Shown in pieces: positions 34,377 to 42,532 of a stretch of DNA of 48,087 nucleotides (the first letter of the stretch is position 1; every line of letters starts with the position of its first letter). The DNA comes from Bryobacterales bacterium (GTDB taxonomy: Bacteria; Acidobacteriota; Terriglobia; Bryobacterales; UBA6623): contig JAJDZN010000158.1 in NCBI GenBank assembly GCA_022824585.1, forward strand, positions 1-48,087. The letters run 5' to 3'. Under the pieces are notes generated by a model. It was not told the origin of the DNA, did no database searches, and was given only the letters and a program-made list of their open reading frames with translations. The position numbers and the translations under genes are program-made.

Positions 34377-36740
34377 CTAGAACAGGTCCCATTGGCTGTC
34401 CAGCAGATCGAATTCAAATTGCTTGAGCGCAAGCGCCAGCGTCGGCACGAATCGCGCTGCCACAGGAACCGAAAGTTGCTCGGCAGCGGCACGAACCGGC
34501 TTGATCTCGTTACTTGGAATCGAGTCGATCAGCTTGCGGAAGCGACTAGCTCCTACTTCCTCGCCAAGCAGATACTTCACAGTCGCAGAGTACAACAGCA
34601 GGATGCGCTGGTACGTTTTGTTCTGGGCTCGTGTCAAGCGGCGAGCTAGTTCCCTGCGCAGCACCTCTAGATTTGCGAATTCCACCGCCGCAGGAAATAT
34701 CCGAAGGGCGTCGCGATCCGGGACTGCCCGCAGCACCCTATCCCAGAGATCGTCGAGAAGCAGTGACACTATCTTTGTTCCCGCCACGTTGTTGAACGCA
34801 ATCGGCATCGGCTCCACAACGTCAGCGAGATCCGCAGGTGCAGTCTTGCAGGTGTCAAGAATAGCCTCGTGGAACAACTTCAAGAGCTTGTAGTTGTCCT
34901 TGGGGCGTATGGGGACCGGCAAGTCGATCAACTGAATTGCGTTCCAGACGATACATGCCGCTTTAGCGCGTGCTGACGGAGATGCGCCGTCTAGCGTACG
35001 CTCGTACGCGGCTAGGAGGCTGCGCCCCTTCGCTTCCGCGGACGAGGCGATTGCCTTCCATGCCAGCACAATGGGCTCCGACCTAGGGCTCACGACGGAC
35101 TCTGCGTTGGACAGGTCACGTAGCGCTAGGGCGAGCCGCCCACCCTGCAGGTTCCGCTTTGCAGCCAACAACGACGCAGCTACCATCAATTCGCTCACGC
35201 GACGGTCGTGGCTAGCGTAGCCGCGGGCCTTTTCCAGGGCGGCCTCAGCCTTTCGATAGGCGTTGCTGCCAAGCCGGAGCTCTGCTAGGGCGATCCACGG
35301 ACCCGGATCTCCGGGAACGGACTCGGCATAGTGCTCGTAGGCAGAGATCAGCTCCGCGTTCTTCCTTGGGAAGCGGCTCTCCAGCAACGCGACCAGTTGC
35401 TTGTGGGCAGCCGCGTTCGCCGGATCCTCGGCCACGCTGCGCCGCAGCAGGTCTATGGCAGCGGACCGGACGCTCCGGGCGTACTTGTCGACCGATTCGA
35501 AGTTGAAGTCGCCCAAGATCTGACAGATGTCCTCTGCGGCGCTGTAGGTCAGTATCCAATCGCCGGAAGAATGAACCACTTCGGCCAGCTTGGCTAGGAT
35601 CTTCGCCCGCGCAACGCGACGGTCTGAGTCGTCCGGGAAGGCCTGCTTGATCGCGTAGAATAGCTCGGCGATGTCCGTCAAGTAGTCGAGAGACCCCTGA
35701 CGCTTGAATAGCGATTGACAATAGACTAGGAACTCGACGCGCTCTGTTTCGCGCTCTGAAACGCCTCTCGAAATAGCGTTCCAGTAGGCATCCTCATCAA
35801 GTTGGCCTGCCTCGACTGCCAGGTAGAGAGCTCGGATGAGCCTCAGTCTCGTCACGGAGGGACTGTGGGCGTCGACAGCCTTGGCGAAGTCCCGGATCGC
35901 TCGTCCTAGTTGCGCCGTTTTGGCCCCTTCCACCGCCCGGCGCACGACCTGAGCGCGCTTAGAGATCGAGCGTCTGCCGACGCCCAGCAACCTCTCCATG
36001 TCGCTCCTTGCGGCCATACCCTCTGCTGCTCCTGGCTTGGCGTTGGCTCGAAGCACCCTGGTCGCGGACCGGAGAGGGAAGTCGGATGGCAGGCCCTTAA
36101 GCGCTTTCGCGACCGCTGGCAAGTCCCCCTGAATGTGCGCAGCCATCGCGACGCTGAATGCCCTCCAGTGGCGGAAGGCGGACTCTGGGGACAACGGCAC
36201 CAAGACTCGAGAGCCGGTCTCCCAATCGCCGTGGTCCAGAGTCTCGCTCGCCGTCGCCATGAGACTCGCGTCGGCTCGGAACTGGCAGCCTTCGGGAAAC
36301 GCGTCGAGCTGGTCCCAGCATCGGTTCAGAACTAGGTGATGGGCGAGCATCACCTCGGCGTCGGGCACGGGAGGGTTGGACCGCAGGTACCGCGCATAGG
36401 CGGGCAGACGCGATTCGGCAGGCTGGGTGTGAAGGAATGGCAGGATGTCGTCTGCTGTCGGGTCCCGATCACCACCGGCGGATCCATGCATCGCCGCGTT
36501 CTTCCGGGCGGACTCGGCTTCCTCCCTCAAGCCGCGCGCCTCGAGTTCCTCGGCCCGCGCCACGTAGGCACGGTGAAACAACTGGTCCAGATGCTCGGTC
36601 GGCACCCCCTTGAACTGTGCGAGGCGGAGCGAGTCTAGGGCCTGCTTGGCATTACCCGCCGCAAGGCGAAGCCCGGCATGCCGGATCAGTTCCTCCTTGG
36701 TCTGCGGGCCGTCCTTTCGCTTGCGATTTGGCCTTGCCAT
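34377..36740 (-). CDS. large helical-repeat (TPR-like) protein of the Hsp70 module
   Basis: A 787-residue cytoplasmic protein that I do not recognise as a named family. The N-terminus is very basic (MARPNRKRKDG). Almost the whole length is alpha-helical with degenerate TPR-like pairs, clearest at about 470-520 (GPWIALAELRLGSNAYRKAE then ALEKARGYA) and near the N-terminus (AAGNAKQALDSLRLAQFKG). No enzymatic motif is visible. It is the first gene of the module, followed after 85 bases by the J-like gene. Such a scaffold could recruit clients to the Hsp70 or sense something. Start at the ATG 36740; no strong ribosome-binding site. Confidence 0.8.
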   Translation of the reverse strand: MARPNRKRKDGPQTKEELIRHAGLRLAAGNAKQALDSLRLAQFKGVPTEHLDQLFHRAYVARAEELEARGLREEAESARKNAAMHGSAGGDRDPTADDILPFLHTQPAESRLPAYARYLRSNPPVPDAEVMLAHHLVLNRCWDQLDAFPEGCQFRADASLMATASETLDHGDWETGSRVLVPLSPESAFRHWRAFSVAMAAHIQGDLPAVAKALKGLPSDFPLRSATRVLRANAKPGAAEGMAARSDMERLLGVGRRSISKRAQVVRRAVEGAKTAQLGRAIRDFAKAVDAHSPSVTRLRLIRALYLAVEAGQLDEDAYWNAISRGVSERETERVEFLVYCQSLFKRQGSLDYLTDIAELFYAIKQAFPDDSDRRVARAKILAKLAEVVHSSGDWILTYSAAEDICQILGDFNFESVDKYARSVRSAAIDLLRRSVAEDPANAAAHKQLVALLESRFPRKNAELISAYEHYAESVPGDPGPWIALAELRLGSNAYRKAEAALEKARGYASHDRRVSELMVAASLLAAKRNLQGGRLALALRDLSNAESVVSPRSEPIVLAWKAIASSAEAKGRSLLAAYERTLDGASPSARAKAACIVWNAIQLIDLPVPIRPKDNYKLLKLFHEAILDTCKTAPADLADVVEPMPIAFNNVAGTKIVSLLLDDLWDRVLRAVPDRDALRIFPAAVEFANLEVLRRELARRLTRAQNKTYQRILLLYSATVKYLLGEEVGASRFRKLIDSIPSNEIKPVRAAAEQLSVPVAARFVPTLALALKQFEFDLLDSQWDLF

Positions 36741-37447
36741 TTTCGGATGTGGTCGCAGGCGCGATGCCTGCTCGCCGGCGAGGGGCCATGTGGATGCAGG
36801 GCCCTCCGCCCGGACCCCATTGGCAGGCCGTGCCTCTCAGGATAGTGTGGCACGGCCGGTCCCCAAAGCACACTACTGCTGTGAACTGGAGGCCCGAGCC
36901 TGAGCGTGCGGCGAGGGATCCGTCGCCCGGCTGAGGAGCGGCCCGCAAGCACGACATCGTTTCCACAGCATCCCTGCGAAGTCCCCTGCCTTCCGGCAGG
37001 ATCCGATTGTCGGATGTGATCGGTGCCTCCGGCAAGCGAGTGGGCAGCCAATGCTAGAACGGTCTGCCATCGGACAATTTCCTCCCAGGGACTGGCGAAC
37101 GTGCCCCACCGCCCAGCCTTCGACGGCGCGTACTCACGACCGCCAGCCAACCGGTCTGCGGCTTTCTCTCCCTGTTGGTCGATCTGGCCATGCCTGCTAG
37201 CTTGAATCCAGCCCCAAGGCGGCGGTGGTCCGTTAGGGATGCTCTCACGACGCACGGCATTGCAGCGCGAGGAGGCCGCTCCGTCGCGGAATCCGCGAAT
37301 CGGGAACTCGTGTAATCGATAGGAGAAACCGAGATCCTTTGCAGGTTTCGCAGGATTCGATAATTCTGTCCGAGCCAGCGCTTCCAGCGGCGCGATCAAC
37401 ACGACCATCGAGGCCAGCGCGGTCCGAAACGCATCCTGGCTCGTCAC
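36686..37447 (-). CDS. doubtful open frame upstream of the helical-repeat gene
   Basis: A GTG at 37447 follows a gaggagg box and overlaps the stop at 37444 of the preceding broken frame as GTGA, the usual sign of coupling. The first 130 residues (VTSQDAFRTALASMVVLIAP..., EEIVRWQTVLALAAHSLAGG) look moderately protein-like. The remainder becomes Arg/Pro/His-rich and runs 55 bases into the helical-repeat gene, so the true end may have been lost. I recognise no domain. It may be a remnant of the same decayed unit as 37444-38171. Confidence 0.25.
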   Translation of the reverse strand: MTSQDAFRTALASMVVLIAPLEALARTELSNPAKPAKDLGFSYRLHEFPIRGFRDGAASSRCNAVRRESIPNGPPPPWGWIQASRHGQIDQQGEKAADRLAGGREYAPSKAGRWGTFASPWEEIVRWQTVLALAAHSLAGGTDHIRQSDPAGRQGTSQGCCGNDVVLAGRSSAGRRIPRRTLRLGPPVHSSSVLWGPAVPHYPERHGLPMGSGRRALHPHGPSPASRHRACDHIRKWQGQIASERTARRPRRN

Positions 37448-38171
37448 GCCTCCTCTCCCACCGCTTCCTCCCTTGGATCGGGAAAGAGGCCGAGATCGAT
37501 GCCGGGCTGCACGTCCCCTCGATCCGCCGCATCGAATGCCGCGGCCGCCGCGCGCCTCTGGACCCGCTCCTTGATCGTGCCGCTGTACCGGGCACAAACG
37601 CTTGGCCGGAGAATCTCTCCGCAGCGGCCTTCTCGCGCCGCTCTTGATCCTCGGCGGCTTGATCGCGCTTCTCTTTTGCTTCGCCATGCAGCAATACCCC
37701 CATGCATGCGCGCCAGTTTGGATGGATCCGTTGTCTCTTGATACTCTGCCCACGCATCCGCCGCTGCCAGCGGTAACGGCTTCGCTTTCGCCAGTTCGGA
37801 GCTGGGATTGTCGCCCCACCGCTCCGCCATCGCGCCCAGCAACTCCTCTGGCGGATTCGGCGGAGGTGTGGATCCCCAGCTCAGCGATCCACACGGGTCG
37901 CGAACGATGGTGTATCCGGTCTCGCCGAACTCGTCCCGCTCGATCAGGCCCGTACGATCTCGATCAGATCTTGGACCGTTCGGATCGCCAGCCTCTCGGA
38001 AGCCAGCGACATTCGGAATTCATCATCGCCAACCTGCGCTTACCGGAAATCCAGACCGTGGCGATACAGATGCGCGACCAGATCGTCCGTAGTGCCGTCG
38101 GACGCATTGATCTGGCGATCCTCGCTATCCAGCCAGACCTTCCACTTCTCGGCGACCAGGCGAATGTGCAT
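37444..38171 (-). pseudogene. decayed minus-strand coding stretch with stops and frame changes
   Basis: Protein-like segments follow each other in different frames. From an ATG at 38171 a segment MHIRLVAEKWKVWLDSEDRQ... ends at a stop at 38040. The same frame continues with GDDEFRMSLASERLAIRTVQ... to a second stop near 37940. A shifted frame carries IERDEFGETGYTIVRDPCGS... and RWGDNPSSELAKAKPLPLAA..., ending at 37444; near 37.7 kb a third frame gives a helical stretch (EKRDQAAEDQERREKAAAER). This is best explained by a gene or small operon broken by point mutations and indels. The product is not recognised. Confidence 0.35.
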
Positions 38172-38216
38172 TCGATCGCACCGTGCCGGATTCCGTTCCG
38201 GTACAATCTGCCATGC

Positions 38217-38468
38217 GTGGCAGACAACGACCAAGCCTCCGAGGACTCCGCGAAGGAGCGATTCCACGACACGGATCGATCATTCCGCGTGTATAGACTG
38301 AGCGGGCTCATCCTCGAGCACCGCCACGACGAGCCGTCGATCGGCACCCTGCCGGACGGGACGCGCCTAACTCAGGAGGACGGCGAGAGCGCCGTCGACT
38401 TCTTGGATCGATGCGAGGGGCAGATCGTCACCGAGTCTGTCTTCGTGCGGGACGGCGATATTCGATAG
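38217..38468 (+). CDS. small hypothetical open frame
   Basis: An 83-residue frame from a GTG at 38217, divergent from the decayed region. The sequence is acidic and protein-like (SFRVYRLSGLILEHRHDEPS..., ESAVDFLDRCEGQIVTESVF) in contrast to the upstream part of the same frame, which is Arg/Pro-rich. No ribosome-binding site or domain is evident. It may be a remnant. Confidence 0.25.
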   Translation: MADNDQASEDSAKERFHDTDRSFRVYRLSGLILEHRHDEPSIGTLPDGTRLTQEDGESAVDFLDRCEGQIVTESVFVRDGDIR

Positions 38469-38537
38469 GAGATTTCCACACGGCAAAGAGTTGGGATTGG
38501 TGAAGGTCTCGCCCTCCGTTGCCGTTGCAGTACGAGT

Positions 38538-39674
38538 TCAAGGCCAGCCTATGGCCGTTGACGCCAAGCCGAGTGCGGCGCTTGCCACGACAATCCAAGC
38601 CACCGGCCACCTCGCGACGAACAGTGCCACAGCCGCAGCCATCGCAATAGCGAGCGCGAAGCCGGATGAGATAGCTGCGTTCGCTAGGTCGATCGCGACC
38701 ACCGCCATCAGCCCGACCGCCGACGCGTTCACGGCGTTCAGGAAGGCTGCGCTTGTGGGAGACTTGCGGAGGCGGCGCACCAGCGGGTTCAAGATCCACA
38801 CGAACACGAATGCGGGCAGGAAAATGCAAAGCGTGGCTACCGCCGCGCCAGCGGGGCCACCAATCAAGAAGCCGAGAAACGTTGCCGTAGTGAGCACTGG
38901 CCCAGGGGTGAACTGGCCAGCGGCTATTGCATCGAGGAGTTGTTGGCGAGTCACCCAGCCGTAGTCATCAATCAGACCACCCTCTAGAAACGCGATCAGG
39001 ACGTATCCGGAACCGTAGAGCACAGAGCCGACTTTGACGAAGAACAGCCCGAGCTTGGCAAGATCCGCCGACTCTCCACCCGCTGCCAGCAGAGCGCGGG
39101 TCGGCAGGCAGAGCGCCGCCACCATTGAGATTGCCGAGGTCAGCAGGTGCGGAACGCGCAGGCACAGCATGCCCACGATGCTGCCGATCACTAGCGCGGG
39201 CACCTCGCCGACGCCTAGCCAAACCAGCCCGGCGACGCCGCCGGCGATTGCTCCCAGCCGCCAGTCCGTGACGGCCTTTCGGCCAAGCTTCCAGATCGCC
39301 CCCAAGATGACAACTATGACCGCGGGCCGGATACTCGCCAGCACAGGGTCGGCCCCAGGAAGAGTGCCGAATTGGAGATAGCACCAAGCGAGCACGCCGG
39401 TGAGCAGAGCAGCCGGCAAGACGAAGGATGTGCCCGCCACGAACAGTCCCGGCGCACCCGCGCGTTCATAGCCGAGATGCATCGTCATCTCGGTGGAGTT
39501 AGGGCCCGGAATCAGGTTCGTCGCGCCCATCAGGTCGAGGAAGCGCTGCCTCGACAGCCAGCCTCGCCGCGAGACGAACTCGTCCTCCAGCAGCGCCAAG
39601 TGGGCTGCAGGCCCGCCAAATGCGATCAATCCCACGCGCAGGAACGCCAGCGATATCTCCGCCAAGCGCCCCAT
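38538..39674 (-). CDS. chromate ion transporter family (ChrA-like) protein
   Basis: A 378-residue membrane protein with two homologous CHR halves. Half 1 has LIAFGGPAAHLALLEDEFV and NLIPGPNSTEMTMHLGY; half 2 has VGSVLYGSGYVLIAFLEGG, TRQQLLDAIAAGQFTPGPV and TTATFLGFLIGG. Ten or so hydrophobic segments are present. Bidomain ChrA exports chromate; many relatives have unknown anion substrates and no resistance role. The ATG at 39674 starts in the family position; the open frame extends to 39731. No chrB or other metal-resistance gene is near. It is flanked by decayed sequence downstream and a divergent aminotransferase upstream. Confidence 0.92.
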   Translation of the reverse strand: MGRLAEISLAFLRVGLIAFGGPAAHLALLEDEFVSRRGWLSRQRFLDLMGATNLIPGPNSTEMTMHLGYERAGAPGLFVAGTSFVLPAALLTGVLAWCYLQFGTLPGADPVLASIRPAVIVVILGAIWKLGRKAVTDWRLGAIAGGVAGLVWLGVGEVPALVIGSIVGMLCLRVPHLLTSAISMVAALCLPTRALLAAGGESADLAKLGLFFVKVGSVLYGSGYVLIAFLEGGLIDDYGWVTRQQLLDAIAAGQFTPGPVLTTATFLGFLIGGPAGAAVATLCIFLPAFVFVWILNPLVRRLRKSPTSAAFLNAVNASAVGLMAVVAIDLANAAISSGFALAIAMAAAVALFVARWPVAWIVVASAALGLASTAIGWP

Positions 39675-39938
39675 TCGATGCCCATCCGCCAAGATATTCC
39701 AAGCTCCGACGCGGCAGTATCTACGGGGCAATCATCAGATCTGAGCACAGCGCCCCGGCCGGCCATGAGGAGCTGTCGCGGGCCTGTCCGAGCTATTGAT
39801 TGCCGGTTTCATAAGGGTATCCCAACGGCTCTCCCGTTCGGCCCGTGAATTCGCCGGAGGCCGACCGGCTGAATCTGCTCCGTGGCCGACGCCGGTGCCA
39901 CGTCTTCGGCAGTCGCGCACGCGCTACACTCGCAGGAG

Positions 39939-41306
39939 ATGTCTGAGTCCATCACGAACCGGGATATTGCGAGCATTCTGCATCCATTCACCAATCCGGC
40001 GAGTCACGAGCGTGAAGGCGCCTTGGTCATCACGAAGGGCGACGGAGTCTGGGTTTACGACGAGGGCGGAAAAGCCTACTTGGAGGCGGCCTCCGGGCTG
40101 TGGTGCGCGTCCTTGGGATTCAACGAGCCGCGCTTGGCCGAGGCCGCGGCTAGGCAGTTCAAGACGCTACCCTTCATGCACCTGTTCGGCTCGCGCAGCC
40201 ACTCTCCGGCGATTGAGCTGGCCGAGCGGATTCTGAAGCTCGCACCGGTGCCGATGTCGAAGGTCTTCTTTGCCAATTCCGGCTCGGAGGCGGCTGACAC
40301 CGTCGTCAAGATCGTCTGGTTCTTCAGCAACGCTCTCGGACGGCCGGAGAAGAAGAAGATCATCGCCCGCCGCGACGGCTTCCACGGCTCCACGGTCGCC
40401 GCTGCGAGCCTGACCGGCATCTTCCGCAATCACCGCAAGTTCGACCTGCCGATCCCGAACGTCATCCACGCGTCCCGCCCGCACTACTATCGCGGCGCCC
40501 GTCCCGGCGAGTCCGAGGAAGCCTACGCTTCTCGCCTCGCGAGCGAGCTAGACCAGCAGATTCTCTCCGAACGCCCCGAAACCGTCGCGGCGATGATTGC
40601 CGAGCCCGTGATGGGTGCCGGCGGCGTGCTCGTGCCCCCGGCCGGATACTTCGAGAAGATCCAGCGTGTCACCGACAAGTACGAGATGCTGTTCATCGCC
40701 GACGAAGTGATCTGCGGTTTCGGGCGGACGGGAAGCCTGTGGGGCTCGCAGACGTTCGGCATCAGGCCCGACATCTTCACGGCGGCCAAGCAGCTCTCCG
40801 CGGCGTATGCGCCGATTTCTGCCGTGGTGGTCAACCAGCGGGTCTACGACGTGCTCCGGCAGGGCAGCGACGAGATCGGGACGTTCGCGCACGGCTTCAC
40901 GTACAGCGGCCATCCCGTCAGCACGGCAGTGGCGCTGGAGTGCCTCAAGATCTACGAGGAAATGGATGTGGTCGGTCGCGTGCGCCGGCTTGCCCCGAGG
41001 CTGCAGCAGGGCCTGCGGGACCGCTACGCGGACCACCCCATGGTCGGCGAGATTCGCGGCGTCGGCCTGATGGCGGCCGTGGAGTTGGTGCGCGACAAGT
41101 CGACTAGGCAGCCCTTCGATCCGGCACTTGGGGTCGGGATGTACTGCATGGAAAGGGCCGTGGAGCGTGGCGTGATCCTTCGTGCGCTCGGGGACGCGAT
41201 CGCTTTCTCGCCTCCGCTGATCGTCAGCGAGTCCGAGATCGACCTGAGCTTGGATCGCTTTGGCGAGGCGCTTGCGGACACGGCCGAGTGGCTGCGGGGG
41301 CGCTAG
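39939..41306 (+). CDS. class III PLP aminotransferase
   Basis: A 455-residue omega-amino acid:oxoacid-type aminotransferase. The start ITNRDIASILHPFTNPASHE is typical; the cofactor sites are NSGSEAADT, HGSTVAAASLTG, LFIADEVICGFGRTG (Asp binds the pyridine nitrogen) and the Schiff-base lysine K284 in TAAKQLSAAYAP. HGFTYSGHPVS closes the active site. The substrate (beta-alanine, putrescine, 4-aminobutyrate or similar) is not readable. The open frame begins at a GTG at 39882; ATG 39939 fits the family better although aggag abuts it with no spacer. It is not a convincing BioA: the sequence at the substrate loop differs and it lies 30 kb from the biotin genes. Confidence 0.9.
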   Translation: MSESITNRDIASILHPFTNPASHEREGALVITKGDGVWVYDEGGKAYLEAASGLWCASLGFNEPRLAEAAARQFKTLPFMHLFGSRSHSPAIELAERILKLAPVPMSKVFFANSGSEAADTVVKIVWFFSNALGRPEKKKIIARRDGFHGSTVAAASLTGIFRNHRKFDLPIPNVIHASRPHYYRGARPGESEEAYASRLASELDQQILSERPETVAAMIAEPVMGAGGVLVPPAGYFEKIQRVTDKYEMLFIADEVICGFGRTGSLWGSQTFGIRPDIFTAAKQLSAAYAPISAVVVNQRVYDVLRQGSDEIGTFAHGFTYSGHPVSTAVALECLKIYEEMDVVGRVRRLAPRLQQGLRDRYADHPMVGEIRGVGLMAAVELVRDKSTRQPFDPALGVGMYCMERAVERGVILRALGDAIAFSPPLIVSESEIDLSLDRFGEALADTAEWLRGR

Positions 41307-41370
41307 GCGCCCACGCCGGGCATCCGCATCCGTCGACGCCAGCGCCCCCGGGGCCTGTTTGCGGAATCGT

Positions 41371-42408
41371 TCACGATACCGGTCGGCGCTTGAGTTTAGG
41401 ACGCTCGTCCTGATCGTTTGCCGGGTCGTCTTCGATATCGGAGGGCAGGATCGGCTCGTCGCTCGCCCTGCGGCGCAGGGTCGGCCGGTTGGGGTCACGC
41501 TCGACTGGCTTGCGCCTCGCGTTCAGCTTTGCCAGGCGATCCTTGATGTCATCGAACTCGCTGCTGCTGACAGCGTATTCCGGCTGTTCCGGCAACAGCT
41601 GGTCGATCGTCTTCTGCACCTCTTTGATGCGGCTCTTCGTGAGCGGGTGGGATCTGAACGCCTTGGCGATCGCGTTCTTGTTCTTCTTCTGCATCGCCTT
41701 GAGCCGCTCGAAGAACTGCACCATCGCGGTCGGGTCATACCCCGCCTTGTACATGTACTGGACTCCGAGGAAATCGGCTTGGTGCTCAAACTCCCGCGAG
41801 AACTTCAGCATCGTCATGGGAATCGCGAAGTTGGCCGCCTGCTGGATGCCGTAGCCCGCCCAGCCGCCGATAAACAGCAGCGGGATGCTGGCGTATTGGA
41901 CCAGTTGTGCCCGCGTCGCGCTGCGCGTGCCGTGGCGCGCCGCCACGTGCGCGATCTCGTGCGCCATCACGCCTGCCAGTTCGGCCTCGTCCTGCGCCAG
42001 CTCGATCAGGCCGGTGTTGACAAAGAAGTAGCCCCCGGGCAGCGCGAACGCGTTGACCTCGTCGGAATCGATCACCTTGATGGTGAACGGCACCTTGGCG
42101 TCGGAGTTGTTGACGATATTCTGGCCGATGCGGTTGACGTACTCGGCGATCACTGGGTCATCGACGATCTTGGCATTCCTCTCGACGTCGGCAGCCAGCC
42201 GCTTGCCGAGCTGGATCTCCTTCTCGAGGCTGTAGAAGTTCACCGCCTTGCCGACGCCGCGGTCGCCGATCTTCGAGACGTCCTCCTTGTCGTTCTTGGG
42301 CTGGCGCTTGCTCTCTGACTCAGGTCGGCCCACCTCGGCCGGGCAGAGGCCGGCCGCTAGCAGCAACACCGCTATGGGGAAACAAGCCTTGGAGAATCTG
42401 CGCTTCAT
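41371..42408 (-). CDS. exported M48-family zinc metalloprotease
   Basis: A 345-residue protein with a signal peptide (FPIAVLLLAAGLCPAE) from the ATG at 42408; the open frame to 42612 has no family similarity. The catalytic zinc motif HEIAH is at 150-154, followed by ARHGTRSA. FALPGGYFFVNTGLI precedes it, and EFEHQADFLGVQYMYKAGYD holds the third ligand Glu and the Asp, all as in BepA/LoiP-like envelope proteases. The C-terminal 60 residues are charged and disordered (ERDPNRPTLRRRASDEPILP...). It probably degrades misfolded periplasmic or outer-membrane proteins. Divergent from the M1 gene with a 124-base gap. Confidence 0.92.
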   Translation of the reverse strand: MKRRFSKACFPIAVLLLAAGLCPAEVGRPESESKRQPKNDKEDVSKIGDRGVGKAVNFYSLEKEIQLGKRLAADVERNAKIVDDPVIAEYVNRIGQNIVNNSDAKVPFTIKVIDSDEVNAFALPGGYFFVNTGLIELAQDEAELAGVMAHEIAHVAARHGTRSATRAQLVQYASIPLLFIGGWAGYGIQQAANFAIPMTMLKFSREFEHQADFLGVQYMYKAGYDPTAMVQFFERLKAMQKKNKNAIAKAFRSHPLTKSRIKEVQKTIDQLLPEQPEYAVSSSEFDDIKDRLAKLNARRKPVERDPNRPTLRRRASDEPILPSDIEDDPANDQDERPKLKRRPVS

Positions 42409-42532
42409 CGTGGTCCTCGTTCTGGGCAGCTCGTCTGCCTCTTCCTGTGTCAGGTCAGACGGGCGGGGGCAAGGCAGCGTTGCAGCGGCCAGACTTTTGT
42501 CGCCGGCTTTACAATGCGAATTGGGTCGGCTG

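Noticed and set aside
37602..38216. Upstream two thirds of the 288-residue plus-strand frame 37602-38468
   Set aside because: Arg/Pro/Ser-rich and opposite to better protein-like segments on the minus strand; only the last 83 residues look plausible.
36686..38468. Prophage or integrative element remnant
   Set aside because: No integrase, terminase, capsid, tail or attachment repeat recognised. Called decayed sequence only.
39939..41306. BioA, the missing biotin aminotransferase
   Set aside because: It is a general omega-aminotransferase by motif and lies far from bioBFD. Biotin role not supported by sequence.
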